Below, in pieces: positions 1-11,700 of a stretch of DNA of 64,000 nt. A model generated the notes under the pieces. The model was not told where the DNA came from. It searched no databases and was given only the letters and a program-made list of their open reading frames with translations. The translations under genes and the position numbers were made by a program. Origin of the DNA: Planococcus citri (taxonomy: Eukaryota > Arthropoda > Insecta > Hemiptera > Pseudococcidae); assembly GCF_950023065.1 (NCBI RefSeq), contig NC_088677.1, positions 86,949,469 through 87,013,468 on the forward strand, in the 5' to 3' direction. Position 1 is the first letter of the stretch; each line of letters opens with the position of its first letter.

Positions 1-546
1 CCTAAAAAGGATAGAAAGGAGATAAGAATACGTTTTCAAACGATTAAGTCGAAGGAAAACGGACCAAATGCTCTAGTCCACCGATTCATAGATCGCCTAA
101 GTATTGGTCTATACTACACTCACGTATCTACAACTCGACGAACGAACAAGAAGTGATTTCGAGATCGAACCTAGCTAAAGTTATACCTAAAGCACCTAAA
201 AGTTCCTAAATCGATCTCGAAAGCTGATAGGCTCGCGCTACTTTTACCAAGAGATGGGGGAAATATATTAGCCAATCATAAAATAGATGTAATTACGCGA
301 ATTCTCCGCCCATATAATAATATTGGCGCGGACCCCCCGGTGTGATGGAATATTATTCGGACCACCCAATGGTATTCGATAATATTCGAATTCGCAAGTA
401 CCTACACTTTACCTTAATAAATCAAACGATCCCTAAGTTGTCAAGACCTAAAGGATGGATTTACCAAGTCCTATAGGATCTTCCCCAACTTAAGAATCGT
501 TATAAGATGCACTGAGAGGACAGTGAGGCCATAATGCCACCTTACA
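1..546 (-). repeat. 3' LTR of the retroelement (truncated by window start)
   Basis: Matches 15597-16143 base for base except for one substitution and one C-run indel. It ends in CTTACA on the plus strand, which is the TGTAAG start of the LTR on the element's strand. The outer part of this LTR is not in the window. Confidence 0.95.
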
Positions 547-559
547 TATGCCCCCCGTG
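547..559 (-). other. Polypurine tract (plus-strand primer)
   Basis: On the element's strand a G-rich run, CACGGGGGGCATA, directly abuts the TGTAAG start of the 3' LTR. This is where the RNase H-resistant primer for plus-strand synthesis is expected. A second similar C-run on the plus strand at about 643-649 may be a duplicated tract. Confidence 0.75.
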
Positions 560-3068
560 GGTTAACTCTTCGGATTCCCCTCAGAGTGAAGCACGGTAAA
601 CAAATAAGTGTAGTTATTGCCTGACTGTCAGGGAAGCCCCTCTGCCCCCCGTACTTTACTCGGTTGCGCGGGGAGACAGCTCTGTGAATTTTTGATACAG
701 GATTCTGTATGTAAAAAAAAATTATCAAATGGAAGACTATCTCAATTTCAAATAGCGAAGAATCAATGCCTATGTTCCGGCACAATGAATCCTCAATTCA
801 AGACCCATGATCGATCCGAAGATCATCTCATTGATACATGTGTGAAGAAACAAATGGTCCTTATACTGATTGATTCATCTCTAACATGGTCGAAAATGGT
901 AAGTGGTACTTGTCATCATTATTATTATTTTTTTTTTTTTTGAATTGAAATTTTTGATAAAAAAAAAAACTTCCCCTTTATAATTTTTGTGAGTAGCGAA
1001 GAGCCTATTGTCACTTCTTTATAAAGAGTGGTTTTACTATTGTGTGATTGTGATTGTTGACAAAAGAAATTTTTGGATTTTAGTCATTAGAAAAAGAATA
1101 TTTTCAAAAAAAAAGAATTTGTTGAAAAAAGGTTTAAGCGGTGGTATGAGCCTTGGAGTTACTGAATTGTCTTAACTATTGTTTTGAAAAATTGATTTGA
1201 TACGTGATTAGCCGGTCCCCTAATTACATTAATTTAAATCGAAGGTATATGTATGAGAAAAACATCTTAATTCTAGTCTATTTCTATCACTATTCTCTAG
1301 TCGTAATCTAGTCGTTCTTATTTCAAGTATGAAACAACGTTACGGTGTAGTATTTCTTCAGTCTTAACATTGTTTTTTAATTCTAGTCAATCTTAACTTT
1401 ATACAGTCGTGCTATTATATAAAAAAGAATTTTGTAGTTTTATTAAAAAATTAAAAAATTTTTATCGAACATAAAAATGAAAGAAACAGAATAAGAAAAA
1501 TTGGAAATAAAGAAAAAGAGAAAGAAAAATATAATTCCACCACAATATAAAGTGGAGTGTACGTAATTAAAAAACTGTTATATTCACGAAACATAAAAAG
1601 AGCAATAATATCTATAATACTAGTTTGCACGTTATTATATGTTTACAAAGAAAATCATATTCACAAGGAATGAAACTGTGGCCAGTTAGCATTACTTCCT
1701 ATATCTAGTCAATCTTAGCTTGATAAAGTTTTTTGTTATTGACTTATTTTTTTTTGTCTTAAAAAAAAATTCTAACATTGACGGAAGTTTTAAACGTAAC
1801 CTAAGGCTATACTAAACAGACGTAGAAATAATTAAATTTCACATGGCATTTATGTACAAGAGAGTTTAATCTATATACCTATTATAAATTTATAAACAGA
1901 CCTATGATCATTTTTTCATAATACTGTACATGATACACATGCATAAGGTTTTTACACATATGCAAATACTAGGATTTTATACATATAATAGTTATAACTA
2001 TTTTGTTACACAAAAAGAATTATTATAGGAAAAATCAAGATATGGATATGAACATTAATTCTAGGTATGTTTTTGTTTGTTTTAGGTTCCTTTGGCGCCA
2101 AGGAGAATTTTTTCTTCACATTTAGGATTTTTCGTAAGTATACTATTTACATCAACTTAACTATACGAGAGTCAAATTTTTAATCTAAGTTTTCTTTTTT
2201 TGTTTTTAGATTTGATCCAGAAATTTGGGCACTTAACTAGGTCAGAAAATAGGATCAATCCTTGTAGGGGTGTTGTATGTAAGTGAGTAGGTATTTTATA
2301 TAAAAAAAATTTTGCTTAGTTTTCTAAAATTTTTTTTTTTTTTTTTTTTAGGTGACAAACTTGGTTCGTCTACACATTTTTGTGTTGTTTATTTAGTACT
2401 AATTACACTAGACTATTGTTTGTATTCGAATGTAAAAAAAATTTTAATGTTTTTTGTATACTTTACTTCGTATCGAAATATATAAATTTTTCTCTCTTTT
2501 TTTTTTTTTTTATATGACCTAGTAGTCGGTGTCGATCGTATTTGCTACATTTTGAATGTATTATTTTACGACCTCCTTTTTTTTTTTTTTTACTTTCGAA
2601 CACAAAATTTGACAAAATAACTTCTAATTAAATATAGTAAAGAACATGCAAAGAAAAATAAAACAATGAAATCATTAAATATAGTTTAGGGAACATGCAC
2701 AACAATGAAATTAATTGTTAAAAATAATTCAACTTTGAAGCATTTTAGAAAACAAAGGTGAGAATTAATTAGTAAATATTCGCCACGAACAACAAAGAAA
2801 AGTTTTGGTTTTGGAAACCTATCTTCACGATACTTCGATCCTATTGTTTTTACACTTAAAAAATTCTTTCATTTTTGTGAGTCTCAGATCTCAGTTTGAA
2901 TTCAAAATTATAGTCATTTCTTTGATTCTTATACGAATTCAAAAACGATAAGTTCACTTCTTTTTCAAAAAAAAAACTTTTTACTTTGGTTATTAAAACG
3001 ATTGTTTTCAAATAGGTATGTCTTTATATGCAAATTTGTGTTCAATTTTACCTGGATCGTCGTAAGGT
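560..3068 (-). other. Retroelement 3' non-coding region
   Basis: About 2.5 kb between the end of the RING-containing ORF and the polypurine tract. It is extremely AT-rich with several long T runs (for example 2331-2350 and 2495-2510) and no frame I would call coding. Such a long 3' untranslated segment is unusual for a gypsy-type element. Confidence 0.6.
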
Positions 3069-5093
3069 TTACGCTTCTTCTTTATCGGTTTCTTCATTGC
3101 GGTCGAGGTCCTCTTCGGATGAGTTTTGTTTCTCATCAGTCGGTTTGGCTTTCTTTGTTGATACTGGGGTGATGGTGCACTCCGGCAGGAAAGGAAGCTT
3201 CTTGGTGTCCGGTTGCATAATCGTATCGGATAAAGTCGTCTTTGGCACTGGTTTATTTTTTGCTATTATTTGCGCCGCTACCGTCGTTCTTTTACTTTTG
3301 GTCGGGTTCACTGCATTTATACATGTTGTCGACATTTTGGAATTCGTTGGTCTCGATGAAGACTCCCGCGATTGTGACTGGTTTCTGTCGTGCGGTGTAG
3401 TTATCGGTGTTGACGATGCGACCTCGTTGATTTGGCTTGAAACAGCTGATTCGACGTTTTTTGGCGCAGTTTGTTCTTCCTCTGGGATTTCCATTTTTAT
3501 TACCGTAGGTTTTTCTTCGACTGGTTCGACTTTTGGCTGCTCTGGTTTCTTCAATTTGCCTCGTAGGTTGACGGGTAAGGGGACGTATTTTTCGGCTAAT
3601 CGTTTCAGCATTGCGTCGTATTTTTTCAAATCGTAGAAGGCCCCGAGCTCATCTATGTCTGCTGGTGTGCTGGTTAACTCTCTGAAGAACTCATCAATGT
3701 TGCCTCTTCTGGCTCCAGCCTTCTGGGCCCAGTCGATGGTTAGGGCTCGTTTTATTTCTTCGAAATCTGTCTTGTTTAGATCTGGATGTTCAATTAATGG
3801 GATAATGAAGAGTTCTTGTACGTTCTTTTCTTTGAATAAATCCACTAATTTGTTCATTTCTTCGCAGAATTTCTTATACGAGGTTCCGACCACTATGTCA
3901 AAGTTACCGATGGAAATCATGAGTTTCTTTGGTAACTTTTTCAATAGTGTGAGTAGGACGACTAGCTGCGATGCCAGCATGTCTCTACGATAGTAGTTTG
4001 TATCGATTGCGTTGTCAGCTGGTGATTTTGTCATGATACGTTCAGCCATCGCTGCAATATGCCCGTCTCCGATCATGAAAACATCGTACATAAATACAAC
4101 TGCTAGGTCTTTCTTGTCTTCTGAGTGTGCCGCCGCTGAGAAATAGAACGGGTAGCAATATAATGGGTAAAATGGCTCTAGCATTGCAGAGCTGACGCCA
4201 AACCGTTGCCTAAATCTGCTGTGGTATTTAGCGAGTTCCATCGCTGGCCTTTCGAGTCGCTCTTCTTCTTGCGATTTGGTTCTTTCTTTATAACGAGATC
4301 TGTCCTGATACGGCTTTTCTTGATAACTGCGATTCTGCCATGTATATCGTTGAGCATTGGTATTGTAAAATCTTTGGTTTCCCCAACCTCGTCCATATGA
4401 GCGATGCTTATAGCTGTCTTGGCGGTATCTTCTATCATAACCAGGATGGACTTGATCTGGGTATATGTCATCGATTGGCGATGGATATTCTTGCTTGATT
4501 TTACTTATTGGGGCTGGTACTCTCGATGACGTTTCCATAGCTTCTCCGAACGTCGCAGGTTGGTCAAACTGAGCGTGGTCATTATCGCTGGTCAAGTCGA
4601 ACACCACCGGTCCAAGCTGTGACGTCATTAGACCATCTGTTTTTGCGTCTATATAAGTGTCGTATTTTTCTCGTAGTTCTTTCAGTTCATCTTCTTTCTT
4701 TGATAGTTCGCTACTTAATTTCGTCACTTTTTCTTGCATTTCCATGATCGTTTCTTTTTGCACTTTGTTTTCACGTTTCACGTCGTGTAGTTCGGCTTGT
4801 GTTGCCGGATTCGGCGCGGGAGGCAGTAATTTCTGCATGCATACCGTTAAATCCAATTTCGAAATTTCGGTTCTGAATAGTCTTCGTTTGCAGTTAGGAT
4901 GACAACATTTTAACGTTGACCAGTTTGAATTGTTGAGCGAATAATCTATACAGTATGCATGATATAGATGTCTGCATGCAGTTACGTGCGGTGGGTCGTC
5001 GACTGCTTTTTTCTTCTCATTAATGGGAGCATATTTTCCCGGCTGTAAAAGCGGAAGTAAACACTTGTCGCATAACGCAACTTTCATTTCCAT
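3069..5093 (-). CDS. RING-H2, coiled-coil, possible SGNH-like protein of the retroelement (env position)
   Basis: 674-aa protein, ATG at 5093, lying between gag-pol and the 3' LTR where errantiviruses carry env, but nothing here looks like an envelope: there is no signal peptide or membrane segment. Seen: residues 8-68 show a RING-H2-type zinc pattern (C8-x2-C11, C40-x-H42-x2-H45-x2-C48, C63/C64 with C68). About 95-150 is a charged heptad-rich coiled coil, then an Arg/Tyr-rich low-complexity stretch. About 315-500 is a compact alpha/beta region with IGDGH near 343, IGNFDI near 395 and a following EHPD. These resemble blocks I, III and V of SGNH hydrolases, but the Ser nucleophile is Gly, so activity is doubtful. 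The tail is acidic, Lys- and Ser/Thr-rich. The ATG is immediately preceded by a pyrimidine-CAG acceptor-like site, suggesting expression from a spliced subgenomic RNA. The RING call is fairly safe; SGNH is tentative. Confidence 0.8.
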   Translation of the reverse strand: MEMKVALCDKCLLPLLQPGKYAPINEKKKAVDDPPHVTACRHLYHAYCIDYSLNNSNWSTLKCCHPNCKRRLFRTEISKLDLTVCMQKLLPPAPNPATQAELHDVKRENKVQKETIMEMQEKVTKLSSELSKKEDELKELREKYDTYIDAKTDGLMTSQLGPVVFDLTSDNDHAQFDQPATFGEAMETSSRVPAPISKIKQEYPSPIDDIYPDQVHPGYDRRYRQDSYKHRSYGRGWGNQRFYNTNAQRYTWQNRSYQEKPYQDRSRYKERTKSQEEERLERPAMELAKYHSRFRQRFGVSSAMLEPFYPLYCYPFYFSAAAHSEDKKDLAVVFMYDVFMIGDGHIAAMAERIMTKSPADNAIDTNYYRRDMLASQLVVLLTLLKKLPKKLMISIGNFDIVVGTSYKKFCEEMNKLVDLFKEKNVQELFIIPLIEHPDLNKTDFEEIKRALTIDWAQKAGARRGNIDEFFRELTSTPADIDELGAFYDLKKYDAMLKRLAEKYVPLPVNLRGKLKKPEQPKVEPVEEKPTVIKMEIPEEEQTAPKNVESAVSSQINEVASSTPITTPHDRNQSQSRESSSRPTNSKMSTTCINAVNPTKSKRTTVAAQIIAKNKPVPKTTLSDTIMQPDTKKLPFLPECTITPVSTKKAKPTDEKQNSSEEDLDRNEETDKEEA

Positions 5094-5716
5094 CTGAAAT
5101 CATACACATTCTTGGATCAATACCTATGTCTTCAGTCTCTATGCTGTGTGACTTCAGTTACATGACGTTTTCTTCTATTCAGCTTTTCACGTATTAGTGT
5201 GTATTCGTCTTCTGCTAGGTAGGTGTTATTGTGTTACTTACTTCGGGAGCTGATTTTAACTCAAGGTTTGCGAATCGAGATATAATCTGGCTTTCGTCTT
5301 CACTTCGTAGCATGAGATCTTGATACAGTCTTAAAATCGCGAACTCAGTTCACTTTCACACACAATACTTCTTAGAGCAAATTGGCTTAATACAGTTTTC
5401 ACAACTTAACTTGAACGTTTTGCAACATATACTGATAGATTGTCGTCGTCTGGTCGCTCGATTTTGAATGTTATCGCTATCATGATGTAACTTGATAATT
5501 TCTTGGAAATGTGTTCTCCATGCTGTGCTGCGATTAGTGACTATAATAAGTTGCCTATTCCTCTCAATGAAGGGGTTTGGATTTTCCGCTGGGTTTTCTT
5601 CATATTTCCGAGTTCAGAATTTTGAACTTTTGTTTTTGTTCTCTTTTTTTTTTTTTTTTATTATTATATTTTTTTTTTTTACATGCAATATTATGGTTTT
5701 TTTTTTGTCGATATTC
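5094..5716 (-). other. Spacer between gag-pol and the RING-containing ORF, with putative 3' splice site
   Basis: No coding frame. It contains T-rich runs at 5641-5711, just past the gag-pol stop on the element's strand. At its low end the minus strand reads GATTTCAG immediately before the ATG at 5093, a plausible splice acceptor for a subgenomic mRNA. Confidence 0.45.
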
Positions 5717-8700
5717 TTATTCGGAAAATATTTGGAATAGGGAAAATGCAATTATGAATAGCAGGATTATTACGATTATTGGTATGCTTCTCATCGTGAA
5801 TTTCCATCCTATATTGGATGTTTCATTGGTTATTTCAAACTCAGTGAAGACTATATCTTCTACAATTGGATTTTCTTCAGGGATGTCTAATATGTTTTCG
5901 TAGTTCTCAACTTCCTCTTGATTTTGTATTGGCATTCCAATAGATTTTAAGCTAAGTGCTTCTTCCTTATATGCATCCATTACCGTTTCAAAAAAAAGTT
6001 CATATGGTTCATCTTCGAAATCCATTTCATGATTGATGTTTTTTAGATCCAATTTTTGTTTTTTTATTTCTTTGGGTTGCTCTCCTAGTCGCATTTTTTG
6101 TTCTAGTATTCTTTGCGATTTTTTTCTTGCTGAAGTTTTTGTGTTATTTTTTTGTTTTTTAAATATAGATGGTATTATTTCAGCGCTTTGTCTTGCTTTT
6201 TTAGAGCCTGGTTCATTAATTTTTTCATCTGTTTCCAGTGTTGGTAGTATGATTCGAAAATCTTTTGTTACTATTTTTTCCGAATTTGGATTCTCGTTTT
6301 GTTTTTTTATATCATCGTAATTTTCCTGTTCTTCAATGAATCTTTTTGGTTTTTCCCTTTTTCTTTTGAAAGGTAGGATGTATTCTAGAATTGCTCCTGC
6401 TCTGCTTTTTAAAGTTTTCTCTTCTTCTGATTTATTTTTGTGTACATTTGCAGTTTCTGTTTTGCTTGTTCCAGGTTGGCTATTTATTTGTTGCGAGTTT
6501 TCTTCTTTAGTTGTTTCTAAGTCATCGGGGTTTTCATCTTCAGTTTGTTTTTTGGGTCGTCCTCTTTTTCGTTTTGGTTCTTCATTTTGTTCAGTGGTTT
6601 TTTCAAGATTTTCATTTTGAGTTATTCCTGAATCTTTTTCATTTCCAATTGCCTTTTTAGGTCTTCCTCGTTTTCGTTCTAGAGGCGATTCCTCGGTGTT
6701 AGATTCATTAATCTCTGATGTTTCTTCTTCCTGATGACTTGTTTCGGCTTCATTCTTCTTGGCTTCTCTTTCCGCTGCACGCTGTGCACGTGCATTCTTG
6801 TTCAATTCATTATAAACAATTTCTGAGGCTTTTTCAAAGTCATTTTTAGGTATTCTTTCCAATCTGGAGTTATTGCAAATTTCAAAGTCTTCTTCCTCTT
6901 CTGCTTCTAGGTCTTTTTCGTATTCTGTTAGGAAATCTCTGATTTTTTGTTCTAAATCTCTCGGGTCAAGTTTTGATTTTAAGCAGGTTTCTTTTTGTAA
7001 TTTCTCTAGATTTTCTTTCGAGATGAATGGTGTGAGTTGCCTAATGTTGGCTACTCTATTTGTTTCGCTACCATCCTTTGGTTCAAGTAGGTAGCAATTA
7101 TGGCCGTTTCTTTGAATAATCACAAATGGTCCTGACCTTTTTTCATATAATTTCGCAGCTGTTTTCTTTTCAGCGCTAGACTGTTTGTGATTTGTCATTA
7201 AAACCCAGTCGCCTGGATTTAATAGAATCGGGTCAAGGTGTGCTTTATTAAACGCGTATTCTTCTTCAATACGTTTTAATCTACGTTTTTCTCGAATGAA
7301 GTTTTCAATTATCTGATGATCAGTCATTTCATTTATTTTTTGTTGATTTTGTTCAACCGTATAGACTGCTTTTTTAGCCAGGTTGTCTGCTATTATGTTT
7401 GTGAATTCATATTTACGCGCGTAGACGTGTATGAATTCTACATTATCAAATTGTAATTTGATTTCGAGAATTTTTTTAAACAGTTTCTCATGGTGTACTG
7501 GCTTATTTTTTGCGTTTTTCCAATTGTTGGTTTGCCAGGTGGAAATCGTGTAGTTCAGAGCTCTGATTGCATAATTACTGTCGCTTAAGACTTTCACCTT
7601 TTTTATTTCATTCACCCTTAGGATTTTCAGTGCTATATAGATAGCCATGAGTTCTGCTAGGTTATTTGAACTCGTGAATTCCTTGTTCAGTATTCTTTCT
7701 GAAATATTCAGTTCCGAATCTGGAGCAAAGCATATGCCGATTCCTGCGATAGCTTTTTCATCGCCATTTTTCGAGCAGGCACCATCAGCAGTCACTCTGA
7801 CGTATCCGTCTGTGTCAAATATTAGGTCCTTTTCAGGGTCTAGTTTTGTCTCGATGCATTTTTGGTATGTTGTGGAGGGTAGATCTTTTTCCAGCATCTT
7901 CTTTCTGATTTTCATCAGCTCATGAGGAAAATCAAATTTTGTTGGTTTGTGGGGTAATTTTTCACTTATTTGGTCACGAATGCCCCATGCCTCATTAGGC
8001 TTGAAACCAAAAGATGTGGGTGTGTTGTTGATTTCTATCTCCACTTCACTTATAAGTAAGTGCCATCCCAGATGAGTTTTGTAGGGATCATAATTTTTAT
8101 TTATTTTTACTCTGATCTTATCTCCAATGCATCTCATCGTTCTTTCTACAGACGATGATTGAGGGTTATATACATTCGTGTGTGCAGCCTTTATTTCATA
8201 ATTTTCCAGTAAGTTGTACCAACTATTCGAGATGAATTGTGATCCATTATCAGTGATCACTTTTTTGATTTTTATGCCTTTCTTATGGGCATCTTTTATT
8301 ATTGTATCCATTTGTTGGCATACTTCTTTCTTCTTTATCTGGAATAAGGTGCGCAACCACGTCTTGTTGGTAAAAATGTCTTTGACTACCAAAAGGTATT
8401 TTGGTTGGTATTTTAATGCCGGTAATGGTCCATAAATATCTGCTGATAGGACATCACCTATTGCATACGATTCAATTTGAGCATACTCAATGATTTTTGA
8501 GTTTGTGTAGTTTTTGTTCACTTTGCATACTATGCACGTATTGCATATTTCTCTGATGTATGCAAGTGAACATTGATGGTAAAATATTCGGCGGAAAATT
8601 GCATCAAGTTTTGCCGCTCCTACGTGTCCGTATGATTCGTGTAGGTAGTCAATTGTATCGTAAAAGAGTTCATCTGGTAAGCATGGAACTTTTGATTTAT

Positions 8701-11700
8701 TATCCAAAATTCTGTGTAGAACTTTTCCAAATTCAGAATTTTTGATCTCAAATTTTGTCATTTTTAACTTCTGAATATCACGCTGCTTTTTGTTGTTGGC
8801 TGGGATTTGTTCTTCTAGAATTGCCATGATTTTTTGACACGTAATGTCTGAGCTTTGCGCTTCGGCAATTCTATTTAATTTTCCATGTAGCTCTGCAACA
8901 TTTTCTTCGATGAAATTTAAAGCCATTGGCTCCAGATCAGTTTGGAAACTTTGATCTATCACATTTATTTCCAACTCTGGAGCTTTCACTTTATAAAGTG
9001 CATTGTTTGAATGGAACATATCATATATTAAATGATAGCAATTTAGCACTGTTATCCAGTGTGCTGCTTTGCGATGTGTTTGGCAAATCTCACGGAATCG
9101 ATTTACTATGGGAAGCAAATTTGATCTTACGTGAATTTTACGTCCATGTAGCCACATCTGTAGTTTTTGAATGCACTTTACTAGACACATTATTTCCCTA
9201 TCAAATAATGTGAAGTCTTTTTGGTGTTCTTTGAATGATGTTGAAACAAACATGATTATTTGTTTTTCCTCATTTTCTTTGTAGAACAGTACTCCATTTA
9301 TTGCGTCATCCGTCACCTGAGTATCTAGGTATAGGTCACCCGTTTCAGGGGGTTGTTTTAATTTGAATTCCTTGCGGTACTCTTCTTTGAGTTTTTCAAA
9401 TGCTTTCTGTTGGGCTTCTCCCCATTCAACGTTCTGTGAGTCTCCTTTTGTGAGTTCATAAATTGGGCTTACAATTTGAGAATATTGTGGTATGAAGTTT
9501 CTGTATAGTCCAGTGAGTCCAACTAGTGCTAGTACTTCATTCCTTTTTTTCAAAGAAAAGATGCCATGTTTTGTATGTTTTTTCTCAAATTCATCCAATT
9601 TTTTGATTTTCTCACTTTGTTTTTCTATTCCTTTGTCTGATAAGACAAAGCCTAGATGTTCAGCACGATTCCTGAAGAATTGTGTTTTTGTGGGATTCAG
9701 TTTTAAACCATTTTTTCGTATCATTTCAAACACGTATAAGAGTCTTTGTAGAGTCACCTCAAAGGTGTCGCCTGAGATCTTTACATCGTCGACATATTTT
9801 GTGATGCCTTTTTGACTTCTTATGATTTGATTTATCATGTACACAAATTCTCCACTTGATATTGTCAAGCCATATGGGAGTCGTGTAAATTGGTAGACTT
9901 GCCCCTCATATTGGAAGGCTGTAAATTCTTGCGATTCCTCATCAAGTTCTCGTTGCCAGAATCCTGCCGTGAAGTCACAAGTGCAGAAGTGTATATCACC
10001 ATGGTTTTCAAAAATCATGCTCTCGATTGTGTTGGGTTCTGTGATTACACTCTTTAAATACTTGTTCAGCTCGTCTGCATCCAGACAGAGTCTAATGTCT
10101 CCATTCTTTTTTATTACTGGAGCTAAAGTATTTATGTAGGTTGAGTGTGATGGTCTTATTAGATCCAGAGCTAGCATTTTTTCTATCGCTTTTCTCAGAC
10201 CAGGTTGAAGTTTTTTGCTGGGTCTGAATTTTTCACCTCTCCATGGTTTTAAGTGTTCTTCTCCTGGTATGAACTGAAATTTCACTTTTTCTCCTTTGTA
10301 TTTTCCAGGATTTAGGCTGAAAATGTCTCTGTATTCTGACAGTTTTTTCTCACCTAACATGGCTTGCTCCATGGTTATTCTACCTTCTTGCACTGCATCC
10401 TTAAGATCTTGTTTCAGATTATCCTCAAATATTCTGATTGCTTTAAGTCTCTCATTTTTCAATTCTTTTCGAATTTCTGCATATCTTGTGTGTGCTGTCA
10501 TATCGTTAGTCACTCTGTGGCTTCCTCTATTTGTCAGTACTCCAAATAGAGAATATGCTTCATGTGCTTCATCTTGGCTTAAGAATGGGATGGAAAATTT
10601 TTCATCATATTCTGGCTTGAATTTTGCGATTCTGTTATGAATATCGAGCTTGATTCTTAGGTAGTCCATTGATACTCTTCCCATGATGAATGTATTTCCT
10701 GGGGATTCGAGTATATAGAATGGTACTCCTACAATATCTGACCCCATTCTTATTTGGACGACTGCTAAGTGGCTGGCTGATCTTATTATTGAGTTATCAG
10801 CAAGTCTCAGTTGGACTGTGCGCCTAAGTGGCACAAATTTGATTGCCTCAGGTGCATCCCTCAGTATTGATTCTATTAATTTCTTCGAGGCTGCATTTGG
10901 CAGTGCTCCAGAGTCCAATTGTAACGCTAATGTCCTTGATCCAACCACAACTGGTATGACACAGGTTGGATCTTCGGTTTTCTGAGTTACCAGTTGTGCA
11001 CTCATTTGTTTGTTCAAGTGTTCTGAATCAATTTTAGCGTTGTCAATTGCTTCTATCGCATTTATTGGTGCCCCTTGAGTATCATTTTCCAACATTTTTA
11101 CCTCATCTGCCCAGGATACTTTTCTCTTTTTGACAGGAACCGGTTGTTCACATTTACGTTTTAACTCATTCATTTGTGGTTTGCATTGATTTTCTTCGTT
11201 GCATAATTCCTTCATTGCTTGAGTGAGGTCATCTTCGCTATCTAGTTGCGATTCCTTGGCACCAGGGTCCATTTGTGGTACTGTTGTGGGGTCATAGATG
11301 ATTTTTAATTCACCTTTTGTTTCCCTATGTTCTGGATTTTTTCTTGTATTCAATGTTCTTATTTCGAATTGTTGAATTTGGTATGATAGTAGCATCAACA
11401 TTTCATGGTATGTTGCAATTAATGGGAAGTACTTCTTTAATGGTTCTACATAGTGGAATTTGTCATTGATTGGTACGATCTCATTTGTTTCATTCGTTCT
11501 TGGTCTTGTACATACCGTGCCATAGGAATTTATATAATTCTCTGTTTCTAGGTATTGGTATGCTGGTTTCTTCCACACTAGTACCCGATTGTCGTTGGTG
11601 GTTCGTTCATAAATTTCTCTGAAGCTCATGTATCTTGATAGTTTTATTTCCTTATCACCATAAGTTCTTGGTTTAATTAGTGGAAATAATAAGATTACGC

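Noticed and set aside
3028..4902. Plus-strand frames opposite the RING-containing ORF
   Set aside because: Ser/Phe-rich antisense shadows of the minus-strand ORF.
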